Shown piece after piece: positions 10,072 to 19,910 of a stretch of 64,000 nt of DNA. Origin of the DNA: Magicicada septendecula (lineage: Eukaryota; Arthropoda; Insecta; Hemiptera; Cicadidae). Under the pieces are notes generated by a model. It saw nothing but the letters and a program-made list of their open reading frames with translations, searched no databases and was not told the origin of the DNA. The stretch spans positions 241,824,343-241,888,342 of the forward strand of contig CM068372.1 of NCBI GenBank assembly GCA_034769895.1, given 5' to 3'. Numbering within the stretch: position 1 is the stretch's first letter; each line of letters begins with the position of its first letter. The position numbers were made by a program, and so were the translations under genes.

Positions 10072-11753
10072 ATTAATTTTGAGCGGGTGGCAGACGCGGT
10101 AAGAATTTCGGGCGTAAGGGTGATACATAATCGGGGTAATAAACAAGAAGCAGAAGTTAGTATGAATGTATGTAGTGAGAGTAAAACAGAGTGTGATGAC
10201 AGTGGAGAGCAAATATGGAAAGAGAGGGCACTTAAATTTTGTAGTGAGGGTGGCGTAATAGGGAGTTCTCAACGTGAATCGTTGTGGCGGGTAGTAGAGG
10301 AGTTTAGAGGAGTGTCTGCCAATGTACCAAGGAGGGCAAGAAACTATGAATGCGAATTAAAGGTAAGGGAACACGCACCCTACGTACAAAGAAGTTATCC
10401 GGTGCCATATGCGAAGAAAAGAGCGGTTCAGATTGAGTTAGATAAAATGTTAGAAGGAGATATAATTGAGCGGTCCGTATCACCATATTCTAACCCTTTA
10501 GTAGTAGTGATTAAAAAAGATGGAAGAGTCAGGCTATGTTTAGATGCCCGCAAAATTAATCAAATAATTATTCCAGACCGGGAGTCGCCCGAAGCCATTG
10601 AGGAAATTTTTCAGAAGTTCAGCGGTGTAAAATATATGACCTCATTAGACCTAACCGCAGGATATTGGCAAGTTCCGTTGGCAGCGAATAGTAGGAAATA
10701 TACAGCTTTCTTATTCAACGGAAAAAATTATCAATTCAAACGATTACCGTTCGGACTGAACACCAGTGTTGCCAGTTTCATAAAATGTTTAGATGAGATA
10801 TTGCAACCCAAAAATTTAGATTTTTTAACTATTTACGTAGACGATATTTTAATAGCATCTAAAACTTTTGAAGAACATATAGAGCACATAGAATATGTCT
10901 TAAATAAATTGTATTTAGGTGGGTTGACGGTGAATTGGGAGAAATCAAGCTTTTTACAGAAGGAAATACAGTTTTTGGGGTTTATTATTACACCTGAGGG
11001 GATTCAAGCCAATCCAGACAAGGTAGAGTCTATATTGAAGTTCCCAGAACCAAAAAATATTAAACAATTACAGAGTTTTTTAGGTTTATGTAATTTTTAT
11101 CGAAAATTTCAGCATAATTATGCACACATAACAGCAAAGTTGAGTAGAGTGTTACAGAAAAATAAACAATGGAATTGGAGTGCAACAGAGAGGGAAGCTT
11201 TTAACCAAATAAAGGACAAGTTTGTAAGTATGGTTATGATGAATCATCCTAATTTTGAACGTAAATTTTACTTGCAGACCGATGCTAGTAACATCGCATT
11301 GGGGGCAGAGCTGTACCAGGAGGACGACGAAAAGGAGCATCACCAATCGCTTTCGCCAGTCGTACCTTATTAGCAGCTGAAAGGAATTATACTACGACAG
11401 AAAAGGAGCTGCTCAGTATAGTCTCCGCGGTCAAGAAATTTAGAACATACCTGCTGGGAAACACCACCATCATCAGGACTGACCACAAGGCATTGTCTTT
11501 CCTAAACACCTGCAAACTCACGCACAGCAGATTAACAAGGTGGGTACTAGCTCTACAAGAATATAATTTCTCTTGGGAGTATATAAAAGGGGTAGAGAAC
11601 AGAATACCTGACACATTATCACGGGTAGATACAGAGGGGAATAGAACGGGTAGAGGCATAAAAGAAATTGAAATTTACTGGTTATCAAGGGAGGATAGAC
11701 TTTTTGGGGAAGAATTGAAAGACATAAATATAATGCAGAGGGAAGATGTGTGA
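10072..11753 (+). pseudogene. Gypsy-1 pol, reverse transcriptase and RNase H
   Basis: The 10087-11373 frame holds the linker and Gypsy-type RT: PYSNPLVVVIKKDGRVRLCLD, LPFGL, and the catalytic YVDDILIAS near 10838. It runs into RNase H (LQTDASNIALGAELY). A one-base deletion near 11340, just after KEH, moves the rest of RNase H (TTTEKELLS, then RTDHKALSF and PDTLSRVD) into another phase, open to 11753. Coding is then cut at 11748 by the Gypsy-2 insertion and resumes at 21179. The protein is close to that of Gypsy-2, so the lesions are easy to see. Confidence 0.9.
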
Positions 11754-13012
11754 CAGTACAAAAAAGTCCGATATAAAAAATATGGTATGCAAGGTAGCAA
11801 ACTATTGTATTCCGATGTTTTAAAGTCATTTCTATGGGTGACATAATTTCCCTTGGTTTTGCCGACAACGACGCAGTTCCGAGACGACAAAATAATTTCA
11901 AGGACAGCAGTGTACGTGCAGCAAAAAAGACTTATAATGGTTACAGCTACTAATAACGGCGCTACTTGCTCACGTTTCATTGGCCAACAACGCCAAACGT
12001 CATAAAACCACCATGACGTTATAAAAATACGTAACTAACCAGGCTATTATATAATGAGAAACAAAGGACGATGACGTTTTACTCACACACACATACGTAA
12101 AATTTGCATAATTTTCGTCCCAGTACACAGAAGTTCATCATGGCGACCACACGCTAACAATAGTGTTGGCTTGAAATAGTCAAGTTTAAAGTATTGCAAA
12201 GTGTTAACAATGTAATCAAAAGCAAATCAGTGTTAGTTACTTTCAGAGTTTGAGCAGTATAAAGCAATATTAAAAGTGTTAAATGTAAATTCAGTGTAGC
12301 CAAGAAAATGTAACCACGCCGTTTGGAATCAACATGTGACACTCTACTAGAACGTCCAGTTTACTGACAAGGGAAGTGGCAACCAAAATTTTTATTTAAA
12401 GAGCTCTTTTAATCATAAAAAATATAATCATGATGTGTACACAGTCAAAAGTAAATTCAAAAATGTTTGTATGAATGTGAGTGAGTGAGAGAGGTGTGAA
12501 CGTTAAATGTCGACTTCCAAATGGGGGTTGGTTTGCGTTGACTATAATTAGATATTATCAAATCACATGATCATGAAACTAAGTCATAGCCAGTAAAATT
12601 AAGTGTCTGAATTAGCCTTTAAAATTAAACATAAAGGAGTGGTGATAGTAAAGGGCGGAAATTAGTAATGGCCGCCATGTCAAGTTGTTATATGGTGTAC
12701 ACGATTAAAGAAATTCCTGAATAAATTACGATTGATGATAGTTACTGCAATTAAATGTATTCTCATTTCAATGACCATCTCTGTCAGCATTCTCGCTGAG
12801 CAGAATCCTGGATCCTTAGGTAATAAAAATTTATATAACGAAACTCAAATAAACAGGTGCTATAATTATGGTAGATACCATAATTATGGTAAATGTGACA
12901 CACGTGTTTAACTCGAACAATGTAAACAGACCCGAATATAAGTTACTAGAGATTTTATATGACAAATACATTTATATATATTTAAATAAAAATGAAAAAG
13001 TGAGAAATAACA
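11749..13012 (+). repeat. Gypsy-2 5' LTR
   Basis: 1264 bp, TGTGACAGTA to AATAACA. It contains a possible TATA element (TTATAAAAATA near 12018) and, near its 3' end, a strong palindrome around 12858-12888 (arms ATAATTATGGTA and TACCATAATTAT). AATAAA occurs at 12984-12991. It is practically identical to the 3' LTR. Confidence 0.97.
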
Positions 13013-13034
13013 AATGGGCCCGAACTGGTGACTA
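13013..13034 (+). promoter_or_regulatory. Putative primer-binding site of Gypsy-2
   Basis: Two bases after the LTR stands TGGGCCCGAACTGGTGAC, starting at 13015. It begins with the TGG expected of a tRNA-complementary site and resembles lysine-type sites in its GCCCGAAC core. The tRNA assignment is tentative. Confidence 0.5.
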
Positions 13035-13164
13035 TATAAAATATATAAATACATTTTATATAATAAGCCTGAATTGCGGCAGAGTGGACATTGAAAATGA
13101 GAATGCGGTTGTAGGTTAGGTGGTAACGATAAGATAAAGCGACAAACCATTAACAAATTTTATA

Positions 13165-14799
13165 ATGGCAGAGAATAAAGAAAATAGTTCTTTATTAAAC
13201 ATAACTGATAGTACAAATAATAGTCAAATAAGCATGACAGAATCAGTAGTTATGAGTGAAGAAATAGTGCACTCAACACCAGTCCCAAATAACAGGGCTG
13301 AGAATAACGAAATTATGAAAATGATGCAAATGCTTTTCAATACACAGAACAATAATTTTAATGTAAAATTTGACGAGATAAAAAACGAAATAAAAAAGCA
13401 AAATATTAAATTTGATAATCGAATAACTGAAATAGAGATACGTTGCACAAATATGCCAGAACAAGTGGTAGAAATAATTAGCGAGAAATATGATGATCAA
13501 ATAAATAGTTTAAATCATAGAATCAGTACAAATAACGAAACAGTAATTAGTAAAGTACGAAACCAAATAGAAACTCAATATGAGCAATTAGAAAACAAAT
13601 GTTTAACCACAATTAGTGAGCAAATAGAAAGTAGAAACAATTGTGAAACAAGTAGACAAACTGATATGAAAAATAATATTTTGCAGAATAAAATAGAGAA
13701 ATGTGAACTCAATGTAATAGACATAACCAAACATTTTGAAATAGTAGACAGAGCAGTATTAAAAAATGAAAGTAACACTAATGAGAGAATGAGCATGTTG
13801 CAAAATCAAATTGAAAAAATAGATAACCTAGTTATACAGAATGATAATAATGTGCATGTTAAATGTAAGGTAATTGAAAATAATTTGATGAAAATGAAAA
13901 ATGAGTTACGGGGGGAAATTCAGAGAAATTATACCGGTACGACGGAAAGAATAATCGTAACCAGGGACGCGTACGGGGAAATCGAATTAGAAAATTTTAA
14001 TTATGAAAATAGGATAATACACCCCATGAGATTTTTGAATCAGGCGCGGGAGTATAGTCGTTTTAGTAACCAAAATTGGGAGATACAGCTAATGAAGATT
14101 GTCAGATGTTTTAAAGGGAATTCTATTATATGGGTAGAAGCACACAGGGTAGAATGGGATAGTTTTGAAACATTTGAAAGGGCGTTTAAAAATAAATTTT
14201 GGCCGGAAGAGGAACAAGAGAGTTTGAGAAGTCGTATTATGGGGGTAGGTAATTTTGTAGGACAAAACAACATAACCATGTACGTGACGAAACTATATAA
14301 CGAGGCGAAATACCTTGAACCACCAATACCATTTAAATCGTTTGTCAGATACGTAAGCAAACATCTACCTAGAGAAGCGCAAGTGACTTTGATGACAAAG
14401 GAGATTGAGAACTTAAGTGAGTTGGAACGGATTTTAGACGTTTTACAAAGCATTAGGGACCGCGAAATCATTAGGCGACCTATACAGACGAGTCAGCAGA
14501 ATAATAACATAGAATTTAATCGACATCGGAATGGATATCAAGGAAACGGTGAGTATAATAACGGTTACAGACCCAGAAATCAGTTTCCGCAAACAGGTGA
14601 GTGGAAATGTTCAAGATGTGAGGTAGAGAACTATGCAAACCGACGACAGTGTTTCCGATGTAGACAACCTAAAGAAGAACAGAGGAGAAGAGAACAGATA
14701 AAACAGCATTTATCGAACGACAAAGGAGGACCAAGTACCAGTGGGACATCCAACCACAGGCAAGGACGACCGAATGGTCAACAACAGCAGGAAAACTAG
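13165..14799 (+). CDS. gag: Gypsy-2 Gag with RanBP2-type zinc finger
   Basis: An intact 544-residue frame. Residues 1-55 are polar; about 60-260 form long coiled-coil segments rich in Asn, Lys, Glu and Ile; about 280-430 are capsid-like (FLNQAREYSRF, W-x-S-F-E-x-F-E-x-A-F-x-x-x-F-W, then RSRIMGVGNF). The tail is Asn/Gln/Arg-rich. Instead of the usual CCHC nucleocapsid knuckle it carries W480-x-C482-x2-C485-x3-N489-x6-C496-x2-C499, matching the RanBP2 zinc finger, a fold known to bind single-stranded RNA. Gag should package the element RNA in cytoplasmic particles. The ATG at 13165 is the first in frame after the LTR. It ends in TAG at 14797-14799, and pol lies in the -1 phase. Confidence 0.92.
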   Translation: MAENKENSSLLNITDSTNNSQISMTESVVMSEEIVHSTPVPNNRAENNEIMKMMQMLFNTQNNNFNVKFDEIKNEIKKQNIKFDNRITEIEIRCTNMPEQVVEIISEKYDDQINSLNHRISTNNETVISKVRNQIETQYEQLENKCLTTISEQIESRNNCETSRQTDMKNNILQNKIEKCELNVIDITKHFEIVDRAVLKNESNTNERMSMLQNQIEKIDNLVIQNDNNVHVKCKVIENNLMKMKNELRGEIQRNYTGTTERIIVTRDAYGEIELENFNYENRIIHPMRFLNQAREYSRFSNQNWEIQLMKIVRCFKGNSIIWVEAHRVEWDSFETFERAFKNKFWPEEEQESLRSRIMGVGNFVGQNNITMYVTKLYNEAKYLEPPIPFKSFVRYVSKHLPREAQVTLMTKEIENLSELERILDVLQSIRDREIIRRPIQTSQQNNNIEFNRHRNGYQGNGEYNNGYRPRNQFPQTGEWKCSRCEVENYANRRQCFRCRQPKEEQRRREQIKQHLSNDKGGPSTSGTSNHRQGRPNGQQQQEN

Positions 14800-14807
14800 A
14801 AGCGACA

Positions 14808-17800
14808 GTGGCGACCAGGACCCAACCACTGTTCAGAGGAGCGCATGAGGTCCGAAACACAGTGAACATCCACAGCAACGTAATTCAAACGGACATAGTA
14901 AAGGATCTATTAGAAGAAGAAAACAACACTTTAATGGAAGAGAGAGCAGGATTAACAGAAATCCAGGTAAATATAGAAGGTAAGCATTACAGAACACTAG
15001 TAGATACCGGTAGTGAGATTTCGGTGATAGCAGAAAACATTTTAGCGGAATTAAGAGAATTCAACAAGAATATACCAGTTTTGCCAGTAGCAGGGGTTAC
15101 GGTGATAGGAGTTACAGGGATAAGGAGTAAACGAGTGACAAAACAAATACATTTGAACTTTCAGATAAATGGCATAGAGTTTGATAGTACATTCTTGGTA
15201 GTTAAAGGTTTGAGTTTGAACATTATTTTAGGTAACGATTTTTTACAAAGGAATAGAGCGGTGATAAATTTCAAGAAAAAGGTGATAGAGTTAGACGGAG
15301 GTGACCGGTCGGTAAGAGTTAATTTCGAACGGGTGATAGATAAAAGTAAAACAAAGGGTGTAAAGTTATTAAAGAAACGAGTAGATGAGGAAAATAGCGA
15401 TACGCGGATCAATGGGTGTAAAGAGGTAGAGTGTATTTATGAGGATGATAATGACACGAGAAATATTAGTGATGCAGTATGGGAGATAAGGGCCGATAAG
15501 TTCCGGAGTGAAGGGTACGATGTCGGGAGTGGCCAGCGTGCAGCGTTGTGGCAGGTGATAGAGAGGTATCGAGGAGTGTTTGCCGATGTACCGGGAAGGG
15601 CAAAAAACTACGAGTGTGTATTGCAGATTAGAGAACATACCCCTTTCATGCAACGGAGTTATCCCGTGCCTTATTCCAAGAGACGAGCGGTGCAAGTGGA
15701 GTTAGACAAAATGTTGAAAGGTAAAATTATAGAGAGATCAGTATCGCCCTACTCGAATCCCTTAGTGGTAGTTATCAAGAAGGACGGTAGAGTCAGGTTA
15801 TGCTTGGACGCAAGAAGAATAAACCAAATAATTATACCCGACCGGGAGTCACCAGAAGCGATAAACGAAATATTCCAAAAATTTAGCGGCGTGAAGTACA
15901 TGACATCGCTGGACCTTACTGCAGGATATTGGCAAGTACCACTAGCCGAAGAAAGCAGGAAGTATACCGCATTTTTGTTCAATGGAAAAAACTACCAGTT
16001 CAGAAGACTGCCTTTTGGATTGAATACCAGTGTGGCAAGTTTCATAAAGTGTTTAGACAAAATCTTGCGACCTAAGGATTTGGATTTCTTAACTGTTTAC
16101 GTGGACGACATCTTAATCGCATCCAGGACTTTTGAGGATCATTTGGAACACTTAAAGTATGTATTAACGAAATTAGAAGCAGGAGGACTTACCATAAATT
16201 GGGATAAATCAGAATTTTTACGAACAGAGATTAAATTTTTGGGTTTTATTATTACACCGCAAGGGATATCAGCAGATCCAGGAAAAGTCGAATCCATCAT
16301 GCGCTTCCCTGAACCGAGGAATATAAAGCAACTTCAGAGTTTTCTAGGGCTGTGCAACTTCTACCGGAAATTCCAGAGAAACTACGCTCACGTGACTGCA
16401 AGGTTAAGCGACGTACTACAGAAAAGTCAGCAGTGGAAATGGAGCGATGTAGAACGCGGGGCGTTTGAGGAGATTAAAAGGAAATTTAGTGAAACAATCA
16501 TGATGAACCACCCGGATTTTGAGAAAGTGTTCTATCTACAAACAGACGCCAGTAATGTAGCCGTCGGGGCGGAGTTGTACCAGAAGAATGAGGAAAAGGA
16601 GCACCTTACTATAGCTTTTGCAAGTAGATCCTTGCTGCCGGCGGAAAAGAATTATACGACCACCGAAAAGGAGTTATTGAGTATTGTATTCGCCGTGGGG
16701 AAATTTAGAACATATATCCTGGGAAACCGAACCATCATACGAACGGACCACAAGGCGCTATCCTTTTTGAACACTTGCAAACTTGCTCACAGCCGTCTTA
16801 CAAGATGGGTGCTCGTATTACAGGAATACAACTTTACATGGGAGTACATCCGAGGAAAGGAGAACAAGGTACCCGACACTCTCTCCAGAGTAGACAGTGA
16901 GAACAACAGGACAGGTAGGGATCTAAAGGAGATCGACATTTTCAAGATAACCAGGGAGGATAAAATATTTGGAGAAGAGTTAAAAGATATCAGCACCATG
17001 CAAAGAGCAGATGGTAAGTCGGGCAAGATAATCAACAGCTTAGAAACGGAGTTGGACGGATCAGGATATAACCAGTTTTTCCAAATTTATCAAGGGTTAT
17101 TGTTTAAAAGGGTAGTAGGGGGTGAGCGTGATTGGAAATTAGTGATACCAGAAGGATTAGAAGAGAAGATCATTTGGGATTGTCATGTTAGATACGGTCA
17201 TTTTGGGGCGAAGAAGTGTGTCAGTGTATTAAAGGAGTCATGTGTGTTCAGGAACATGGGGAGAAGAGTGAGGAGATTACTGAGGAGTTGTGATTTATGT
17301 CAGAAGTCAAAAGTGGTGAATTATAGGGTTGAAGGTGAGATGAATTATATAAGGGTAGAGAGACCATTTGATTTAGTGGCGGTAGATTTGTTTGGACCAT
17401 TGCCGAAGGGTAGAGGCGGAGTTATGTATGTTTTTGTATTACTGGACACTTTTTCGAAGTATGTGAAATTGTATAGCGTAAAGAGAGCTACCAGCAAGGT
17501 ATTGAGTGAGAAGGTGACTAAGGATTACATGATTAGCGTGGGTAAGCCGAAGGTGATTTTATCGGACCACGGGCCACAGTTCATCAGTGGGAAATGGCGC
17601 CAGACTTTAGGATGGGAAGGAATCCTCACGAAACATACGGCTGTGTATCATCCCCAGTCAAACCAGGCTGAGCGTGTAATGAGAGAGATAGGCAGGATCT
17701 TTAGAGCCTATTGTCACGCTAAACACAGCGAGTGGCCGTTATACGTAAGGAAGGTAGAAGATTGGCTGAACAGTACCACCCACGAGTCCACCGGCTATAC

Positions 17801-17984
17801 ACCTCACGAGTTAATAAAGGGAACACGCCCCCCAAGAATTTTAGAGCAGTTGTTTGATTATCCCGAGGAGAACGAGCGGACGGATGTGAGCATAAAGATC
17901 CGGATGGCCAACGAGAATTTATTAAGCAAGGGTGAACGCAGGAAACATAGACATGACACAAGAGGTAAGTGGGTAAAAATATGA
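14808..17984 (+). CDS. pol: Gypsy-2 Pol: protease, reverse transcriptase, RNase H, integrase
   Basis: A 1058-residue frame. Retropepsin has D66-T67-G68 in LVDTGSEISV. RT of Gypsy type has its catalytic YVDD at about 431-434. RNase H begins near 580 (QTDASNVAVGAELY) and ends near RTDHKALSFL. Integrase has an HHCC zinc region around 792-835 (H-x4-H ... C-x2-C) and the D,D,E core: AVDLFGPLP near 859, LSDHGPQF near 918, and Glu near 955 in ERVMREIGR. The true N-terminus is uncertain: no ATG opens the frame, so pol is probably made as Gag-Pol through a -1 shift at the gag stop. The frame ends early at 17984 through an extra A. Confidence 0.93.
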   Translation: MATRTQPLFRGAHEVRNTVNIHSNVIQTDIVKDLLEEENNTLMEERAGLTEIQVNIEGKHYRTLVDTGSEISVIAENILAELREFNKNIPVLPVAGVTVIGVTGIRSKRVTKQIHLNFQINGIEFDSTFLVVKGLSLNIILGNDFLQRNRAVINFKKKVIELDGGDRSVRVNFERVIDKSKTKGVKLLKKRVDEENSDTRINGCKEVECIYEDDNDTRNISDAVWEIRADKFRSEGYDVGSGQRAALWQVIERYRGVFADVPGRAKNYECVLQIREHTPFMQRSYPVPYSKRRAVQVELDKMLKGKIIERSVSPYSNPLVVVIKKDGRVRLCLDARRINQIIIPDRESPEAINEIFQKFSGVKYMTSLDLTAGYWQVPLAEESRKYTAFLFNGKNYQFRRLPFGLNTSVASFIKCLDKILRPKDLDFLTVYVDDILIASRTFEDHLEHLKYVLTKLEAGGLTINWDKSEFLRTEIKFLGFIITPQGISADPGKVESIMRFPEPRNIKQLQSFLGLCNFYRKFQRNYAHVTARLSDVLQKSQQWKWSDVERGAFEEIKRKFSETIMMNHPDFEKVFYLQTDASNVAVGAELYQKNEEKEHLTIAFASRSLLPAEKNYTTTEKELLSIVFAVGKFRTYILGNRTIIRTDHKALSFLNTCKLAHSRLTRWVLVLQEYNFTWEYIRGKENKVPDTLSRVDSENNRTGRDLKEIDIFKITREDKIFGEELKDISTMQRADGKSGKIINSLETELDGSGYNQFFQIYQGLLFKRVVGGERDWKLVIPEGLEEKIIWDCHVRYGHFGAKKCVSVLKESCVFRNMGRRVRRLLRSCDLCQKSKVVNYRVEGEMNYIRVERPFDLVAVDLFGPLPKGRGGVMYVFVLLDTFSKYVKLYSVKRATSKVLSEKVTKDYMISVGKPKVILSDHGPQFISGKWRQTLGWEGILTKHTAVYHPQSNQAERVMREIGRIFRAYCHAKHSEWPLYVRKVEDWLNSTTHESTGYTPHELIKGTRPPRILEQLFDYPEENERTDVSIKIRMANENLLSKGERRKHRHDTRGKWVKI

Positions 17985-18189
17985 AATTGGACAGTTGGTA
18001 TTAGTGAGGAGGCACGATCTGTCGAGTGCTCAGGAGAAGGAGATAAAGAAATTCTTTCTACTTTATGAAGGACCTTACGAGATAGTAGGGATAAAAATGG
18101 AAAATGCGTATGTATTGCAGGACATAGATACGGGGAAGGTAATAGGAACGCACAATGCCACGAATTTAAAACGATATTGGTCGTCTTAG
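17985..18189 (+). pseudogene. Frameshifted C-terminal tail of Gypsy-2 integrase
   Basis: Sixty-odd codons that clearly continue the integrase C-terminal domain (IGQLVLVRRHD, then FLLYEGPYE, ending NLKRYWSS) but in the +1 phase. An A run at about 17973-17977 appears to have one base too many. The same domain follows pol in Gypsy-1 (22144-22349), where a TAG at 22141-22143 and another shift interrupt it. If the extra A is real, this otherwise young copy cannot make a complete integrase. Confidence 0.8.
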
Positions 18190-18240
18190 AGCTTAAATAA
18201 GATTTGCATATTAAAGAGAGTGAATGAATGTAGCTTGTTG

Positions 18241-18273
<33 letters not shown>

Positions 18274-19910
18274 GAAAAAGGGAGAAGGGAGAGACAGAAG
18301 AAAAGAATATGTCTCATTGTATGTAATCTTATTAAGTGATACATTGTTGTAGTTCCTAAGTCACAGCAAGAGAAGTTGTCAGTGGAAGTGAAAGTTAGAA
18401 CTTGTAAAGTGTCTATATAAAAAATATTTTAAATAATTAACGAACTTGTTTTTGAGCAAGGTAAAAGGGTGTTTTATAGTTGTCTGGTGTTAGAATATGT
18501 ATAAGTCAAAATGGACTGTATGAACAGTATATATAGATGGAATGAAGTTAGAAGTAAGTGGGCTAGTGCAGTAGTGGCATGTACTATTGTAGCTGGCGAA
18601 TTGGGTTGATGAGTGACGTATAGGGCGTTGCCATCATCGGAGGCCTAAATGAGGCGTAAGTACCCTGCACAAACTTTATATAATTTTGTGTTATATGTGA
18701 TTATTGACCGTGCAGGGTATGATTAAAATGATGTAGAACATGTTTGAAGGTGAAGTAGATTTCCCCGATTTTTGGGCGATTACTGCCTTACCAGCACTAA
18801 TCGTGGTTTTGGCGAGCGGTTGGCTATGGTCATATCAAGTCCCTTGACCATAGCTGGCTTGAAATTGGTCGATAGTAGAAATTAATGGGGGGCGAAACTA
18901 GGGGAAATCCCCGGAACTATGGAACAGCGGCTGTCACTCTGTCCGAGTAGGGACAGCAGAGCCAGGTGACAGACCCGCAGTAAGGGCATATAATTATAAA
19001 CAAAGGTATGTTGGTACCTAACTTTTCAATGTAACGCCAAAGCAGGAACACAGAGGCGATAGATTCCTCTAAAATAATACAGTTCTTGTGGAGGCAAATG
19101 GGCGTCACAGTCCATACCCGATGACAACAATAGTGTGTGTGGATAGGAGGTTACTACCAAGATAGTAACGATTATAAGATTAAAATTTTGTAAAGTTTGT
19201 CCATTCTCTAGAAATGATTCTGTTATAAAGAAGGTTAAATGTAAGAAAAAGTCGTAAAGAAATTATAAAACTTTTAAATTGTCTGCCATGATATAGATAC
19301 TGTAAGATTATATGAAGTAAATTATTAGGGTTAATGGTTGTTGCTAAAGCAGTAAAATACATTGTTGTTTAGGTTAAGAACAATTGTTTTCATGGGATAA
19401 AAGGGAGTGAATATAGTTGACAGAAGTCAGAAATGTGTACTAGGTACCAGATTGTGAAGGGGAGCAATTTCTATCTTAATTCTTGTTATACATTGTGTGA
19501 AATTTTTAGAATTAAGCAAACCAGCGCCCCAAAACGCAAACCAACGTACTAAGAGGAAACATATCAGTTGTGGATATGGATATAGAGAAGGCCACTATTT
19601 TAAAATTTTGTATTGAATGTTTCAGAGTTTTATGGTGTGGTGACCGCGGTCCTGAGCTGGCCGGTGCGTCAGAACAGGAGCGTAAAGTGCCTCATGGCCT
19701 TATGGTGTAGGGATCTCTCTGGAGAAGTCCAGTAAGGTCAGAAGGTGCGAACCTCATCATTGAACCAAGGGTAAGTGATTGAATTTATTTTTTTTTTGTA
19801 ACACTACAGGGGGTTGTGGCTCCATATCTGAGCTGATCCTTTTAGAGAAGTGTGAATGAGTCAATGAAAGTTTTTGTGTCTCGACACAAAACCTTTCATT
19901 GAGGGGGTTT
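18190..19910 (+). other. Non-coding, structured 3' region of Gypsy-2
   Basis: About 1.7 kb between integrase and 3' LTR with no substantial open frame. It starts with a 28-bp poly-A run at 18242-18269. The block 18555-19165 corresponds to 23295-23915 of Gypsy-1 and contains several strong inverted repeats (TACCCTGCAC/GTGCAGGGTA, GCTATGGTCA/TGACCATAGC, GGGGAAATCCCC, CTGTCAC/GTGACAG, GTTACT/AGTAAC). A second shared block lies near 19555-19850. A hairpin directly precedes the polypurine tract. The likely role is in RNA export, packaging or translation, but this is inference. Confidence 0.75.
19861..19910 (+). promoter_or_regulatory. Hairpin and polypurine tract before the Gypsy-2 3' LTR
   Basis: TCAATGAAAG and CTTTCATTGA, plus inner arms TTTTGTGT/ACACAAAA, form a long hairpin at 19861-19902. 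GAGGGGG at 19901-19907 is the probable polypurine tract for plus-strand priming. Gypsy-1 has a counterpart at 25754-25803 with different sequence but the same geometry. Confidence 0.65.

Noticed and set aside
11518-11980. Minus-strand frames at the Gypsy-1/Gypsy-2 junction and in the LTRs
   Set aside because: They overlap known pol or LTR sequence on the other strand and recur with both LTRs.
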